This document shows, in pieces, positions 41,701 to 50,710 of a stretch of 64,000 nucleotides of DNA. Each line of letters starts with the position of its first letter. Within the stretch, counting starts at the first letter, position 1. The DNA lies in the IMG/VR virus record IMGVR_UViG_3300005600_000030, positions 1-64,000 of that record; one strand, given 5' to 3'. The stretch comes from a virus. The position numbers were made by a program, and so were the translations under genes. The notes under the pieces were generated by a model. It worked only from the letters and a program-made list of their open reading frames with translations, searched no databases and was not told the origin of the DNA.

Positions 41701-41870
41701 ATATTCTCTATACTTATAACCGTGGTTTTGATGATATCTTCGTAGGTACCATCTTCGGTGATAACTATAAATCGGTCACTGAGATTCCCGTTGATTTTGT
41801 CAGGCATTGTACCAACTACCTCCAAAATCACATCAGGTTCTTTCCAGTGCCTATAAGTTACCTTTACCAT
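41691..41870 (-). CDS. Small hypothetical protein overlapping a tRNA
   Basis: 59 residues, starting ATG at 41870 (TAATG overlap with the preceding stop) and ending with a TAG inside tRNA-Arg. It begins MVKVTYRHWKEPDVI. Sequence is soluble and beta-rich. No family recognised. Confidence 0.6.
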   Translation of the reverse strand: MVKVTYRHWKEPDVILEVVGTMPDKINGNLSDRFIVITEDGTYEDIIKTTVISIENISE

Positions 41871-42079
41871 TACTGGTTCTGTAACTGCTCAACTAGTTGG
41901 ATAGCCTCAATCGCTTGGTCACGTAACTGACCAATTGTAGTGAGTTCTTCACCTTTAAAACCACCACGTTGAACCACAGTGTCAATCACTGCAACTGTTG
42001 AACGCGATACACGGTTAGTCAAGTCTGTCAATACTGCGACACGTTCGTCTACTGCTTGTTTCTCTTCTTTACTCATCAT
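41870..42079 (-). CDS. Small helical hypothetical protein
   Basis: 69 residues, helical with a Gly break near the middle; GGAGCATAA precedes the ATG directly at the gp45 stop. Function unknown; linked to the clamp gene. Confidence 0.65.
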   Translation of the reverse strand: MMSKEEKQAVDERVAVLTDLTNRVSRSTVAVIDTVVQRGGFKGEELTTIGQLRDQAIEAIQLVEQLQNQ

Positions 42080-42757
42080 TTATGCTCCGTAGGTTGATGA
42101 TTTTTCAAGTGCGATAAAGTACTCGATTGGTGATTGTTTTGATTTGAAGTTTGAGATAAGTTTCTTAGAGATACCAACCTCAAAGTCCTCATTAACAATC
42201 TTTAGGTTATTAACATTTAGGATGAAATTAAAGTCCGCACCCTCTTCGAACTCCCCGTCAACATATGAGAAGAAACTATTAGATGTAGAATCTTCACCGT
42301 CAACAACAGTAAGTTTCACATTACCACCACTTGGGGTAATAGAAATCGAATCGTGTCCTAGGACAGAGGACGCACGTTTCAACCTACTCAATGTATCAGT
42401 ATCTAGTGTGAATTTAACTTCGCACTCTGGCATGATAACATCTTTACTAGGAGTAGACAACATATCTACATCAGAGAAGTAGTACTTGTTACCACGTAGA
42501 CCCGTAGAGTCAGAGATGGTAACACACTTCTCTTGGAAGTTCAGTGTAGGATTCTCGACCAAACCCATCACACTAAGGAATTCGTTTAGGTCATAGATAC
42601 CAAACTCTTGGGGTACTGTCTCATCAAGGGTGGCCTTGGCGAGGATGTTCTTTGCAACTGAGATGGTTTTCAGTTCGTTGCCTTCACGGAACACAATATT
42701 AGAATTGATGTTTGCGAAGTTTTTTAGCACGGATAAGGTGCGATCAGATAGTTCCAT
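42080..42757 (-). CDS. 45: Sliding clamp gp45
   Basis: 225 residues, the usual length for gp45 (228 in T4). The N-terminal LSVLKNFANINSNIVF and the C-terminal SPIEYFIALEKSS match the family. It forms the trimeric ring that holds gp43 on DNA and also activates late transcription with gp55. Early promoter at 42794. Confidence 0.95.
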   Translation of the reverse strand: MELSDRTLSVLKNFANINSNIVFREGNELKTISVAKNILAKATLDETVPQEFGIYDLNEFLSVMGLVENPTLNFQEKCVTISDSTGLRGNKYYFSDVDMLSTPSKDVIMPECEVKFTLDTDTLSRLKRASSVLGHDSISITPSGGNVKLTVVDGEDSTSNSFFSYVDGEFEEGADFNFILNVNNLKIVNEDFEVGISKKLISNFKSKQSPIEYFIALEKSSTYGA

Positions 42758-42793
42758 AATTAAATCTCTCTTTTAACATTAAGTGATACGACC

Positions 42794-42822
42794 ATTATAT
42801 ACAATTTACACAGGTTTGGCAA
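42794..42822 (-). promoter_or_regulatory. Early sigma70-like promoter of gp45
   Basis: TTGCCA (42822-42817), 17-base spacer, TATAAT (42799-42794), minus strand. Confidence 0.8.
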
Positions 42823-42825
42823 CCC

Positions 42826-44547
42826 CTATGCTACCTTTAATTTCGAAAAGTTTTTCTCTTTTACGAATTCAAGTCTACGTTGGAACTGAGCATCCTCGAG
42901 TTCCGCCTTGTGAGAGATAACAAAAACATTAGTCTCTTCACCTAAACTATACAGTATTTTCATCAGGTTGTCAACCCCATCGTCATCCAAAGATGAATCA
43001 AATGTTTCATCAAGGATTAATAGGTTGGTAGCAACCGAGTTCTTCATCTTCGCAATCTGTCTCCATGTGAACAGTAGGGACAAATCGATACGTTGTTTCT
43101 CACCCTCAGAGAATGAGTCATACGAGAAGTTATCACGGAAACGTGAACGGATAGTCTCGTTGAAACTCTCGTCCAGATCAAAGTGTACAAAGAAGTCAAG
43201 TATCTGTAGGTACTGGTTGGTCAACTGATTGATGACCGGAATGTACTGTTTGATAATCTTAGTCTTAATACCAGTATCTCGCAGAAGTTCCGCACTCACC
43301 TGTTGATACGAATACTGTTCGTTCAGTCGGTACTTCTCATCCTGAGTATCGTGTAACTCCTTGGACGCACTTTCTAACTCTTCGTTGGCTGTCTTCAGGT
43401 CACCTGTGTTCTCAGATAGACTATCGATGTCTGTACGGATACGCGTGATGTTATTATTCAATCGAGAGATAGTAGAGTTGTTATTATTCACCTCGTTGTG
43501 TAGGTTTCGAACCTCGTCCATCTCGGACTGTAGTTCAGACAAGGTAGTATCAAACTCTGTCATCTGTTCGGTAGATTTAGACATCGCATCATTAAGAGAC
43601 TTTGCACGCTGGGTAGCATTAATCTTCTTACGTTCCCGAAGTTCTTCTGCAATACCTTGGTCGCACGTAGGACAGTGTTCATTCTCATCAAAGAACTTAG
43701 CTTCCTTTACGACAGTCTTAATCTGAGTCTTGAAGGTTGACTGGTATTCCAATAACTTATTACGTTTCTCGGTAACAGACAAAATCTTATTCTGAGTATC
43801 CTCTAGACGAATAGACACACTACCCATGTGGAGAGTATTGAAGTCTTGTAATGTCGCAATCTCGTTCTGTAGAGAGATCATCTCAGACTCTTTGTCCTTA
43901 CGATGTTGTGCATTTACCGCAGACAAATCACGCAGATATTTCTTCTGTGCATTGATTTTGGTCTTACAGATTTCTATCTGGTGACCATTGGCCTTGATAT
44001 TCTCTCGGAGGATAGACATCTTTTCTTTCAATAGACCATTCATCTTAGAGAAGATATTGATGTCGAGTAAGTCCTCGATAACCTCACGTCTCGCACTTGA
44101 TGATAGTTGCATAAAAGGTACAAATGAACTTGAACCCAAAACAACAATCTGGTGGAAAGACTTGTGGGTCAATTTGAGAATATTCTTCTCTAACATTTGT
44201 TGGTAGTCTTTGGCATGGGCACTCTGGTTGACCATGTTACCCCCAACCCACACCTCAAAGATGTTTGGTTTGATGCCACGGACAATCTTATATTCCTGTG
44301 AACCAATAGAGAACTCAACCTCTACGACTGTACCCTTACCGTTGATAGAGTTTACCAACTGTGGTTTGGATATCTTACGGTGCGGTTTACCAAACAGACC
44401 AAAGGACAGTGCGTCCAACATGGTAGACTTACCTGCACCATTATGACCCACGACCAATGTAGTAGGAGATTCAGTAAAATCTATATTAGTAAATGCATTA
44501 CCAGATGATAGAAAATTCTTGTATCTGAGTTTCCGAAAATTAATCAA
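42826..44547 (-). CDS. 46: Recombination endonuclease subunit gp46 (Rad50-like)
   Basis: 573 residues. Walker A GHNGAGKST, zinc hook CPTC between two coiled coils at about 300, signature SFSEGEKQRIDLS and Walker B LLILDETFDSSLD identify the SMC-like ATPase. With gp47 it resects DNA ends for recombination. Confidence 0.97.
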   Translation of the reverse strand: MINFRKLRYKNFLSSGNAFTNIDFTESPTTLVVGHNGAGKSTMLDALSFGLFGKPHRKISKPQLVNSINGKGTVVEVEFSIGSQEYKIVRGIKPNIFEVWVGGNMVNQSAHAKDYQQMLEKNILKLTHKSFHQIVVLGSSSFVPFMQLSSSARREVIEDLLDINIFSKMNGLLKEKMSILRENIKANGHQIEICKTKINAQKKYLRDLSAVNAQHRKDKESEMISLQNEIATLQDFNTLHMGSVSIRLEDTQNKILSVTEKRNKLLEYQSTFKTQIKTVVKEAKFFDENEHCPTCDQGIAEELRERKKINATQRAKSLNDAMSKSTEQMTEFDTTLSELQSEMDEVRNLHNEVNNNNSTISRLNNNITRIRTDIDSLSENTGDLKTANEELESASKELHDTQDEKYRLNEQYSYQQVSAELLRDTGIKTKIIKQYIPVINQLTNQYLQILDFFVHFDLDESFNETIRSRFRDNFSYDSFSEGEKQRIDLSLLFTWRQIAKMKNSVATNLLILDETFDSSLDDDGVDNLMKILYSLGEETNVFVISHKAELEDAQFQRRLEFVKEKNFSKLKVA

Positions 44548-44764
44548 GACTTCCGTCCTCTTTCAATCCGCACCAACTACAGGCCTGACCCTGTTTAGTC
44601 GATAACTTCACATTTTTAATTTTACAGGTATGACTCCAAAATGAGTCAACCGTGTCTACTCGTTCTTTGTTCTTACCGAAGATACGATCCCAACCTGCAT
44701 CATAGTCTTTATTCGAACCCTTAGTTCTGAGAGTATCACCTGTAATATCATTTTTAGTTGCCAT
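44540..44764 (-). CDS. Small conserved protein between gp46 and gp47
   Basis: 74 residues with three cysteines and a C-terminal CSWCG (C-x-x-C), perhaps a small zinc-binding unit together with HTC. Cyanophage-type genomes carry a comparable gene here, in my recollection. Overlaps gp46 by eight bases. Confidence 0.7.
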   Translation of the reverse strand: MATKNDITGDTLRTKGSNKDYDAGWDRIFGKNKERVDTVDSFWSHTCKIKNVKLSTKQGQACSWCGLKEDGSLD

Positions 44765-45829
44765 CTACATGACCTCCATACTCTGAGCTTCCGTCATAAG
44801 AGCGGTTATCTCAGTTTTAATTCTGTCCCGATCCAAGTCGGTACTCACATTGTCAATATAATTATATACTAAAGTTTGGGTGTCGTCAACCTTTATGTTG
44901 TCATCTTCTACATTTTCTCCGAGGAAGTCTTTGAAATCCTCTGCAATCTTCAGTTCATGTATCTTCTGTTGTTGGACTCGGTCAATGAATCGTTCGAACT
45001 CTAATGCATTTCCCTTGTTGACCACAATGACCTTGACGAACTTATTATCTAAGTAAGACATATCTTTAAATTGCAATTCACCGATAGATTCGTGGTCATA
45101 GTAAATCTTCTCGAAGATGGTGAGAGGATTACGTACTGCTTCTATTTCTCTTGTTTTGGTATCAAGGACATGGAAGTGTTTAGGGTCACCACAATCATTC
45201 CAGAAGAATTCCATCTGTGCACCAAGGTAGTGAATATTACCCTGTGATGATTTGGCGTGGAAGTGTCCGGTCAGTACAGTCTCGAATCGATCAAATACAG
45301 ACTTGTCCATACCATCCTTACAGACCTGACCACGAGCCATCTCGAATCCAGATAGTTCTAAGTGTGCGCCCACAACAGTTGCTTTTGTATTAGAGAGAAA
45401 CTCAAGTGTCTCTTTTTCATTCTCGGAATTAATCCAAGGTACCAGTGCAACCGTAAGACCGTCATACTTCATTTCGGTAGGTTCCATGATAAGGTTAACC
45501 TCATTCATGTAGTGACCCTGAAGTTCCTTCAATGCATTCAACTCATTGGTATTCTTATAGTACACATCGTGGTTGCCCGGAATGATGTCCATAGTAATAC
45601 CATACTCACGCAACTTCTCTAAGAAGATTTTGCGGTTATGAGATAAGGCTTTGAAGTTGACGGTCTTACGGTTATCGTAGTAATCCCCCAAGTGGAGGAT
45701 TTGTGTGATATTGTTCTCTAACAGATAAGGAAAGAACACTTCCGAATAGAAACGTTCTTGGTAGTCCATAAAAATGTCAGATGAGTTACGACATCCACAG
45801 TGTGTGTCGTTTAGTATTGCGATCTTCAT
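44765..45829 (-). CDS. 47: Recombination endonuclease subunit gp47 (Mre11-like)
   Basis: 354 residues. LNDTHCG, LGDYYDNR, IPGNHDVYYKN and GHFHA are the metal-binding motifs of the calcineurin-like nuclease Mre11. Partner of gp46. Early promoter at 45860. Confidence 0.97.
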   Translation of the reverse strand: MKIAILNDTHCGCRNSSDIFMDYQERFYSEVFFPYLLENNITQILHLGDYYDNRKTVNFKALSHNRKIFLEKLREYGITMDIIPGNHDVYYKNTNELNALKELQGHYMNEVNLIMEPTEMKYDGLTVALVPWINSENEKETLEFLSNTKATVVGAHLELSGFEMARGQVCKDGMDKSVFDRFETVLTGHFHAKSSQGNIHYLGAQMEFFWNDCGDPKHFHVLDTKTREIEAVRNPLTIFEKIYYDHESIGELQFKDMSYLDNKFVKVIVVNKGNALEFERFIDRVQQQKIHELKIAEDFKDFLGENVEDDNIKVDDTQTLVYNYIDNVSTDLDRDRIKTEITALMTEAQSMEVM

Positions 45830-45859
45830 AATATACTCATTTTATTAATAGATGTTACT

Positions 45860-45888
45860 ATTATACATGATAAAAATCAGTTTGTCAA
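45860..45888 (-). promoter_or_regulatory. Early sigma70-like promoter of gp47/gp46
   Basis: TTGACA (45888-45883), 17-base spacer, TATAAT (45865-45860), perfect consensus on the minus strand. Confidence 0.9.
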
Positions 45889-46469
45889 GTGAGAAAATCA
45901 CTCAGGTCAGAATCGACATTAACCGCACGTCTCTTACGTTCTTTCTTCTCTTCTTTGACATAGGTCTTGAACTGAGTGTCCGCTTCCTTGACAGTGTCAA
46001 TACGAACACGTAATTGTTCAACAAAAGGTTGACTTTGTTTAATGTCTCCCAATTCATCATCAATGAAGTTCGATATATCAGCTTCAGCCATATACTTCAT
46101 TTTGATGTCTTGTTGTTTCTTCTCTTTCTGAATACGTCTTAGGAAGGCATACCATGATATCTGTGTAAAGTACGCAAATGCATTTGGATTCCCAGAACGA
46201 GTCGCAGCGTCAATATCGTAGTTCTCTATCGCCTTGAGACAATTCTCAACCGCATCCATTACCATCTCTTCGCGGTAGGTGTACCTAACAAAGTTAGCTT
46301 TATGCGATAGTCCCTCTGCAATCTTTAGGAAACAAGATGCGATATAGTCGGTAACGATTGGTCGTTCGTTTCCGGACTTGGATGCATCTTGTACACTTTT
46401 ACAGTAGTCAACCACAGATTGCGAGAACTCTTTATTATTGACGTAATGTGGTTTATCTTTTGGTTTCAT
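45885..46469 (-). CDS. 55: Late-transcription sigma factor gp55
   Basis: 194 residues. AIENYDIDAATRSGNPNAFA followed by AFLRRIQKEKKQQDI corresponds to the sigma region-2-like part of T4 gp55 (185 residues). It directs host RNA polymerase to TATAAATA promoters, seven of which are seen in this window. Confidence 0.93.
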   Translation of the reverse strand: MKPKDKPHYVNNKEFSQSVVDYCKSVQDASKSGNERPIVTDYIASCFLKIAEGLSHKANFVRYTYREEMVMDAVENCLKAIENYDIDAATRSGNPNAFAYFTQISWYAFLRRIQKEKKQQDIKMKYMAEADISNFIDDELGDIKQSQPFVEQLRVRIDTVKEADTQFKTYVKEEKKERKRRAVNVDSDLSDFLT

Positions 46470-46496
46470 TTGGTACTCTCACTTTATATTTACCCT

Positions 46497-46525
46497 ATTA
46501 TACTATGAAAGGGTATGAATGTCAA
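46497..46525 (-). promoter_or_regulatory. Early sigma70-like promoter of gp55
   Basis: TTGACA (46525-46520), 17-base spacer, TATAAT (46502-46497), perfect consensus on the minus strand. Confidence 0.9.
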
Positions 46526-46528
46526 GGG

Positions 46529-47020
46529 TTAATTGTGTATTTCTCGTCTTAACCAATCTTCTGCTTTCTTTTTTAACTCTTCTTCGTGGGTGACTTTCAT
46601 ACCCATCAGGGGGTCTTTCATGGATACTCGTTTGCGGAGGTCACTGGTGGAGAAACGATGGTCTCTCCTATTAAAGTATATCTCTATACCACGGGCCGCA
46701 CAAGTTGCACGTCCGGTGAAGGTCTTGTCTTTATATTCACTACCGATGATTCTCACATCGATATCGACCATCTTGAGGATGTCCTCCAAGTCTTTTTCGG
46801 TCTGGTATGGGATTATCTCATCCACATACTTAACCGCAGAAAGTTGAGTATATCTTTCAACCAACGTCTGGACGGGAGAGTTTTTTTCTGAACGGTCTGT
46901 AGAAGGGTCTATCTGAAGTGCGCATATAAGGTAGTCACACTGTGTCTTCGCTTCACGTAACATCGATATATGACCTGCATGTAACAAATCAAATGTAGAG
47001 GCGGTTAAACCAACTTTCAT
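46529..47020 (-). CDS. Cytidylyltransferase-family protein (TagD-like)
   Basis: 163 residues. TFDLLHAGHISMLREA contains the H-x-G-H nucleotidyl-transfer motif, and FSTSDLRKRV the C-terminal motif of glycerol-3-phosphate and ethanolamine-phosphate cytidylyltransferases. It probably makes a CDP-alcohol or activated sugar for a surface polymer. Located between UvsW and gp55. Confidence 0.85.
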   Translation of the reverse strand: MKVGLTASTFDLLHAGHISMLREAKTQCDYLICALQIDPSTDRSEKNSPVQTLVERYTQLSAVKYVDEIIPYQTEKDLEDILKMVDIDVRIIGSEYKDKTFTGRATCAARGIEIYFNRRDHRFSTSDLRKRVSMKDPLMGMKVTHEEELKKKAEDWLRREIHN

Positions 47021-47051
47021 AAAATAATCCTAAAATAATTAAAAATATAAC

Positions 47052-47080
47052 TTGACATAATCTTTTTTATGTGGTAGAAT
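47052..47080 (+). promoter_or_regulatory. Plus-strand sigma70-like promoter
   Basis: TTGACA (47052-47057), a 17-base spacer and TAGAAT (47075-47080), the only strong promoter I see on the plus strand. It would transcribe antisense to the gene at 47115-47504. Confidence 0.6.
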
Positions 47081-47109
47081 AAGACTGTTGTCTGCCCCCC
47101 AGTGAATAT

Positions 47110-47127
47110 AACGATTAGTGAATCGTT
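47110..47127. other. Perfect 7-bp inverted repeat overlapping a stop codon
   Basis: AACGATT-AGTG-AATCGTT, readable on either strand; it contains the stop of the minus-strand gene at 47115. No U-run follows on either strand. Confidence 0.45.
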
Positions 47128-47504
47128 GGGAACTTAACAACCTTACCTTTATCTTCATCTTCTGTAATTCCTTCTTCCTCTTCACCCCAAGTACCATCTT
47201 CAACTGGTGCGTCCATCATCGATTGTACAGCACCATAGTACTGTTCATACAAATCATTGATTGGATTTGCAACTGCAACAATCTTATCCATCTTGACAAG
47301 GGTAAAACGTTCAGAGTCGTCTTGGTAACACATAAAATATTTGAACGACCACATACGACTACCATCTTCCATCGTATTGAATTGAATAGTCAGTGCATTT
47401 CGTATAATGATATCCTGTTCGTCTTCCTCGAGGATTTCACACATAATCTCTTCGCCAGTAACCAGCTTGAGTTGTTTAACTTTCTTCGAATCATATATCA
47501 TCAT
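47115..47504 (-). CDS. Conserved hypothetical protein
   Basis: 129 residues. A beta-rich N-terminal half (VKQLKLVTGEEIMCEI, DIIIRNALTI) of Sm-like appearance and an acidic disordered C-terminus. Cyanophage-type genomes have similar genes beside uvsW. Overlaps the end of UvsW by 14 bases. Confidence 0.7.
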   Translation of the reverse strand: MMIYDSKKVKQLKLVTGEEIMCEILEEDEQDIIIRNALTIQFNTMEDGSRMWSFKYFMCYQDDSERFTLVKMDKIVAVANPINDLYEQYYGAVQSMMDAPVEDGTWGEEEEGITEDEDKGKVVKFPTIH

Positions 47505-48999
47505 CGTTTCCTTTTAGGTCTATCTTATATATCCTATATTTAAACCCCTCCCGCGTGTACATCTTAACACGTTCACCCGAGTGGTTAAGGGTAAAGTTAC
47601 GATGACCTTTTAAGGATAAATCATCAGCAATATCAAACAACTTGGTAGTACTACCATCATCAGACTGACGTAAACCACGTCCAATACTTTGGAGTACCTT
47701 GACTTGGGATTTACTTGGAGTCGCAAATACGATGTTATGTAAATTCCGTATATTGATACCAGTACTGAAAGTACCGAGACTAGCAACAATAATTGAATCA
47801 TTTTCTTTCTCCACGATCCCCCGAATCTTCTCTCGGTCAGAGGTGTCGACTTCACCGGACACATAAAAGACTTTTCTGTCTGTGTCAGATGTTGCATCAT
47901 TAATCATGTCGTAAAGAACCTTACCGTGTTTCTCTACGAACTGAAACATGACCAGAGTGTTACCTGTCTGGTCAGTTGCAAGTTTAGTAATGAACTTGTT
48001 TCGGCGTTCATTTGTAACTATGTAATCAATCTCTTCTTGATAGGTCTTTTCTTTCATCCGTTGACATATATCATTATGATACTTCAGAAGAAGAATAGAG
48101 ATGTCTAGGTCTGCAAGTTGTTTATCTTCTTGCAATTTCACGGTGCTAGTCACCGTAAACACAGGCCCGAATAAACCTTCTAGTACCAGTTTGTTAGTCT
48201 CGGTACCATCAAGTGTACCTGTAGTACCGAACCTGTACTTCGCATTAACACATTTATCCATCATAGTAGACAGGGACTTTGCCTTGAATAGATGAACCTC
48301 ATCTCCAAATATCGCACCAAACTGTTCGAACCATTCTGACCCGAACTTATAGATTGACTGCCAAGTGGATATGATAATGGGTTTATCGGTGACCTTTTCC
48401 TTACCTGAGTATATACGATGACAGTTCTCTTCTACGTCATACCCATAGTCCTCGAAGTCTTTGTACATCTGTTCTACCAGACTTGTTGTAGGAACAATAA
48501 TAAGAGTCTTCTTTACCGAACGTTTTTCCTTGACAAAACGCATAAGGTTGTATATAATAAAAGACTTACCACTGCCGGTGGGTGACAGTAACAAACACCG
48601 TCTACTCTCAATACCATGGGATATCGCTTTGTACTGATAGTCTCTAGGTTCGAATGGACAACCAAGGTTTCCTAGGTACTTAACTAAGTCAGGGTGGTTC
48701 ACTTCATCCTGTGCATTCGGAATACCATACTTCTCATGTTCTACAATTTGTAGGGGATAAAATCTATCCGCACAGAACTTACGTAGGTGGTGATATAGAC
48801 CTACGTTCATTTGTTTAGTGACAGTCGAATATAATTTTATCTTCCCATCCCATTTACGCGATTTAAATGCCGGCATAAATTTATGGCCAGGAACAAAGAA
48901 CGCGAAGTGATCTCTCAACTCCTGTTCTTGTGCTGGATTAGATTCGATTGCCATATAAGAATGACTCAACATTCTGACACGGATAGTATTATCTTGCAT
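47491..48999 (-). CDS. uvsW: UvsW helicase
   Basis: 502 residues, the same length as T4 UvsW (502/503). Motif I SPTGSGKSFI, motif II GDEVHLF (DEVH), motif VI QSIGRGLRQSD. It is an SF2 helicase that resolves branched and R-loop structures and shifts replication from origin- to recombination-dependent. Confidence 0.95.
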   Translation of the reverse strand: MQDNTIRVRMLSHSYMAIESNPAQEQELRDHFAFFVPGHKFMPAFKSRKWDGKIKLYSTVTKQMNVGLYHHLRKFCADRFYPLQIVEHEKYGIPNAQDEVNHPDLVKYLGNLGCPFEPRDYQYKAISHGIESRRCLLLSPTGSGKSFIIYNLMRFVKEKRSVKKTLIIVPTTSLVEQMYKDFEDYGYDVEENCHRIYSGKEKVTDKPIIISTWQSIYKFGSEWFEQFGAIFGDEVHLFKAKSLSTMMDKCVNAKYRFGTTGTLDGTETNKLVLEGLFGPVFTVTSTVKLQEDKQLADLDISILLLKYHNDICQRMKEKTYQEEIDYIVTNERRNKFITKLATDQTGNTLVMFQFVEKHGKVLYDMINDATSDTDRKVFYVSGEVDTSDREKIRGIVEKENDSIIVASLGTFSTGINIRNLHNIVFATPSKSQVKVLQSIGRGLRQSDDGSTTKLFDIADDLSLKGHRNFTLNHSGERVKMYTREGFKYRIYKIDLKGNDDDI

Positions 49000-49445
49000 T
49001 ACGCCCCTGCTTCAAATTTACGATATTCTATCATATTTTTTATGGTTTGATGTCTCCACTTTAAGTTATCTAGTATATCCGTAAGTGTCTCAATTATAGT
49101 CTTGAGGTATGCAATCTTCTCTTCAGATTTTTGGATATCTTTGTCTGAATTGTAGTAACGGTCAAGGTCACCCTTGAGTATGCGTAGACCATGGAAAGGG
49201 TCAGGATTCCAACCACGTTCCTTGAGGGTTTCTTCATCCATCGAACCGTTATAATAATGCCACTTATCGAGTAACATATCTTTTTGTGTGTGTTCTGCAC
49301 GTTTAAGATTTAACTTAGTGAGAGACAGATACTGCAAATACTTTGCATGTAACATGGGGGTGTGTCTGGATGTCTCGTCCAGTTGGTGTTGGGGAATCTT
49401 ACAATCTTCTTCCCACTCTTTCAATATAGATTCAAGGTCTAACAT
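48999..49445 (-). CDS. uvsY: UvsY recombination mediator
   Basis: 148 residues from the ATG at 49445 (GGAGATATT upstream). LDLESILKEWEEDC, KDMLLDKWHYYNG and the C-terminal helix with IKNMIEYRKFEAG match UvsY. It loads UvsX onto gp32-coated DNA. Confidence 0.9.
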   Translation of the reverse strand: MLDLESILKEWEEDCKIPQHQLDETSRHTPMLHAKYLQYLSLTKLNLKRAEHTQKDMLLDKWHYYNGSMDEETLKERGWNPDPFHGLRILKGDLDRYYNSDKDIQKSEEKIAYLKTIIETLTDILDNLKWRHQTIKNMIEYRKFEAGA

Positions 49446-49459
49446 AATATCTCCATTAT

Positions 49460-50089
49460 TCAAGGTGTACTTATATGTTCAATACAGTCCTGCCAAAAGT
49501 CATAATCATGACCAAGGGTAAAACTTAACGTCATTCTCCAACAATTAGTTGATGCGCAATGGTAAACTATACGGTCAGATTCATACGAAGACCCAAAGTA
49601 ACCAGCCTTACAGTTCCAACCCTTCTTGTCTTGAACTCTTATCTTTTCTTTTGTCTTGGGGTCTATATATTCAAAGTATCCATCCCCAGTCTCACTGTAG
49701 GTGAATATCAAATTATATGCAGACGCATTCTCGTTGGTGTGCCATCCAATAAAACCACTTGGTGGATACAACTGACTGAGTGCAGAGAATTGAACTCCGA
49801 GTTCAGTCTTTAATCTCGAGTCTAGACACATATAGTCTATCACATAATCAGTTTTTTCGCAACCTTTATAATGGTCTGGTTTAAGACAATAAGATCTTGC
49901 AGCCGGTGGACTACCATCATGGTCGTGTTGCATATCTTCTAGAACTTCATCACTACACCAATACTCACTCCCCCTATCATCAGTAAGGAAGGTGTTTGTT
50001 TCTGTCACATCATACCTAATCATAAAGGTGTGTCGAAAGTCTTGTAGTATATCCAAAACATTTCTATTCATAATATCAATAACACGCAT
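49460..50089 (-). CDS. 2OG-Fe(II) oxygenase-like protein (paralogue)
   Basis: 209 residues. GFIGWHTNENASAY and VYHCASTNCWRMTL align with the protein at 21127, sharing the H-T-N first motif. TAATG overlap with the upstream gene. Likely late-expressed from the promoter at 50607. Confidence 0.6.
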   Translation of the reverse strand: MRVIDIMNRNVLDILQDFRHTFMIRYDVTETNTFLTDDRGSEYWCSDEVLEDMQHDHDGSPPAARSYCLKPDHYKGCEKTDYVIDYMCLDSRLKTELGVQFSALSQLYPPSGFIGWHTNENASAYNLIFTYSETGDGYFEYIDPKTKEKIRVQDKKGWNCKAGYFGSSYESDRIVYHCASTNCWRMTLSFTLGHDYDFWQDCIEHISTP

Positions 50090-50583
50090 TATTTTATCTC
50101 AAATGAACTAAACCTAAATGATGTGGTGAAAGTGGGGTATGTAACATCAGTTGCATTTGCGGACAATTGAATAGACCCTACGTTGGTAGGAAGACAATCA
50201 TTGTATCGTATCTGCACATTATTGTTGTTATGACTAGTAAGAATCATCAGGGTGATATCTGCATAGGTAGGTACCTTGGTAGTACTTTCACTATTCACTT
50301 GACCATCATTGACAATACGTTCCAACCAATTCTGCATTTCAATATAAGATTCCATGTTCTCGTCAAGTAGGATATCGAGTTGCATCTCACCATAGTTAAT
50401 CTTATCACCCGCAAGTGGCATAGACTGGATACGACTCAGTGGCATCTCAAGAGGTGCGACAGTTGCGCCAGGATGCGTAACCGACTGTGCAAAGAACTCT
50501 AAGTTGGTATAGTTCTGTCTATTGATGATGAACTTGAATCCCGTAGGTTGCAAGTAGTTTTTGTTTGTAGTTAATGTTGCCAT
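50089..50583 (-). CDS. Tail-tube-like / tail completion protein
   Basis: 164 residues from the ATG at 50583 (GGAGACCCTA upstream). FKFIINRQNYTNLEFFAQSV-THPG and the MESYIEMQNWLERI segment match the T4-type tube fold found in gp19 and related initiator/terminator proteins. In cyanophages a gene at this position, after gp23, is often called gp3. Late promoter 24 bases upstream. Confidence 0.6.
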   Translation of the reverse strand: MATLTTNKNYLQPTGFKFIINRQNYTNLEFFAQSVTHPGATVAPLEMPLSRIQSMPLAGDKINYGEMQLDILLDENMESYIEMQNWLERIVNDGQVNSESTTKVPTYADITLMILTSHNNNNVQIRYNDCLPTNVGSIQLSANATDVTYPTFTTSFRFSSFEIK

Positions 50584-50606
50584 TAGGGTCTCCATTTATA
50601 TACTGG

Positions 50607-50614
50607 TATTTATA
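50607..50614 (-). promoter_or_regulatory. Late promoter (TATAAATA)
   Basis: Exact box on the minus strand, just after the gp23 terminator. Confidence 0.8.
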
Positions 50615-50642
50615 CCCATTATAATGGTCAATATAATGGACA

Positions 50643-50671
50643 TAAAAAAAGGGGTGCATTTCTGCACCCCT
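50643..50671 (-). terminator. Intrinsic terminator after gp23
   Basis: Minus strand AGGGGTGCA-GAAA-TGCACCCCT followed by seven Ts: a 9-bp stem with a GAAA loop, placed 40 bases after the capsid gene stop. Confidence 0.95.
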
Positions 50672-50710
50672 GAAAAGACGACTCTTAAAAGAGTTCTTTT
50701 TATCTGTATC

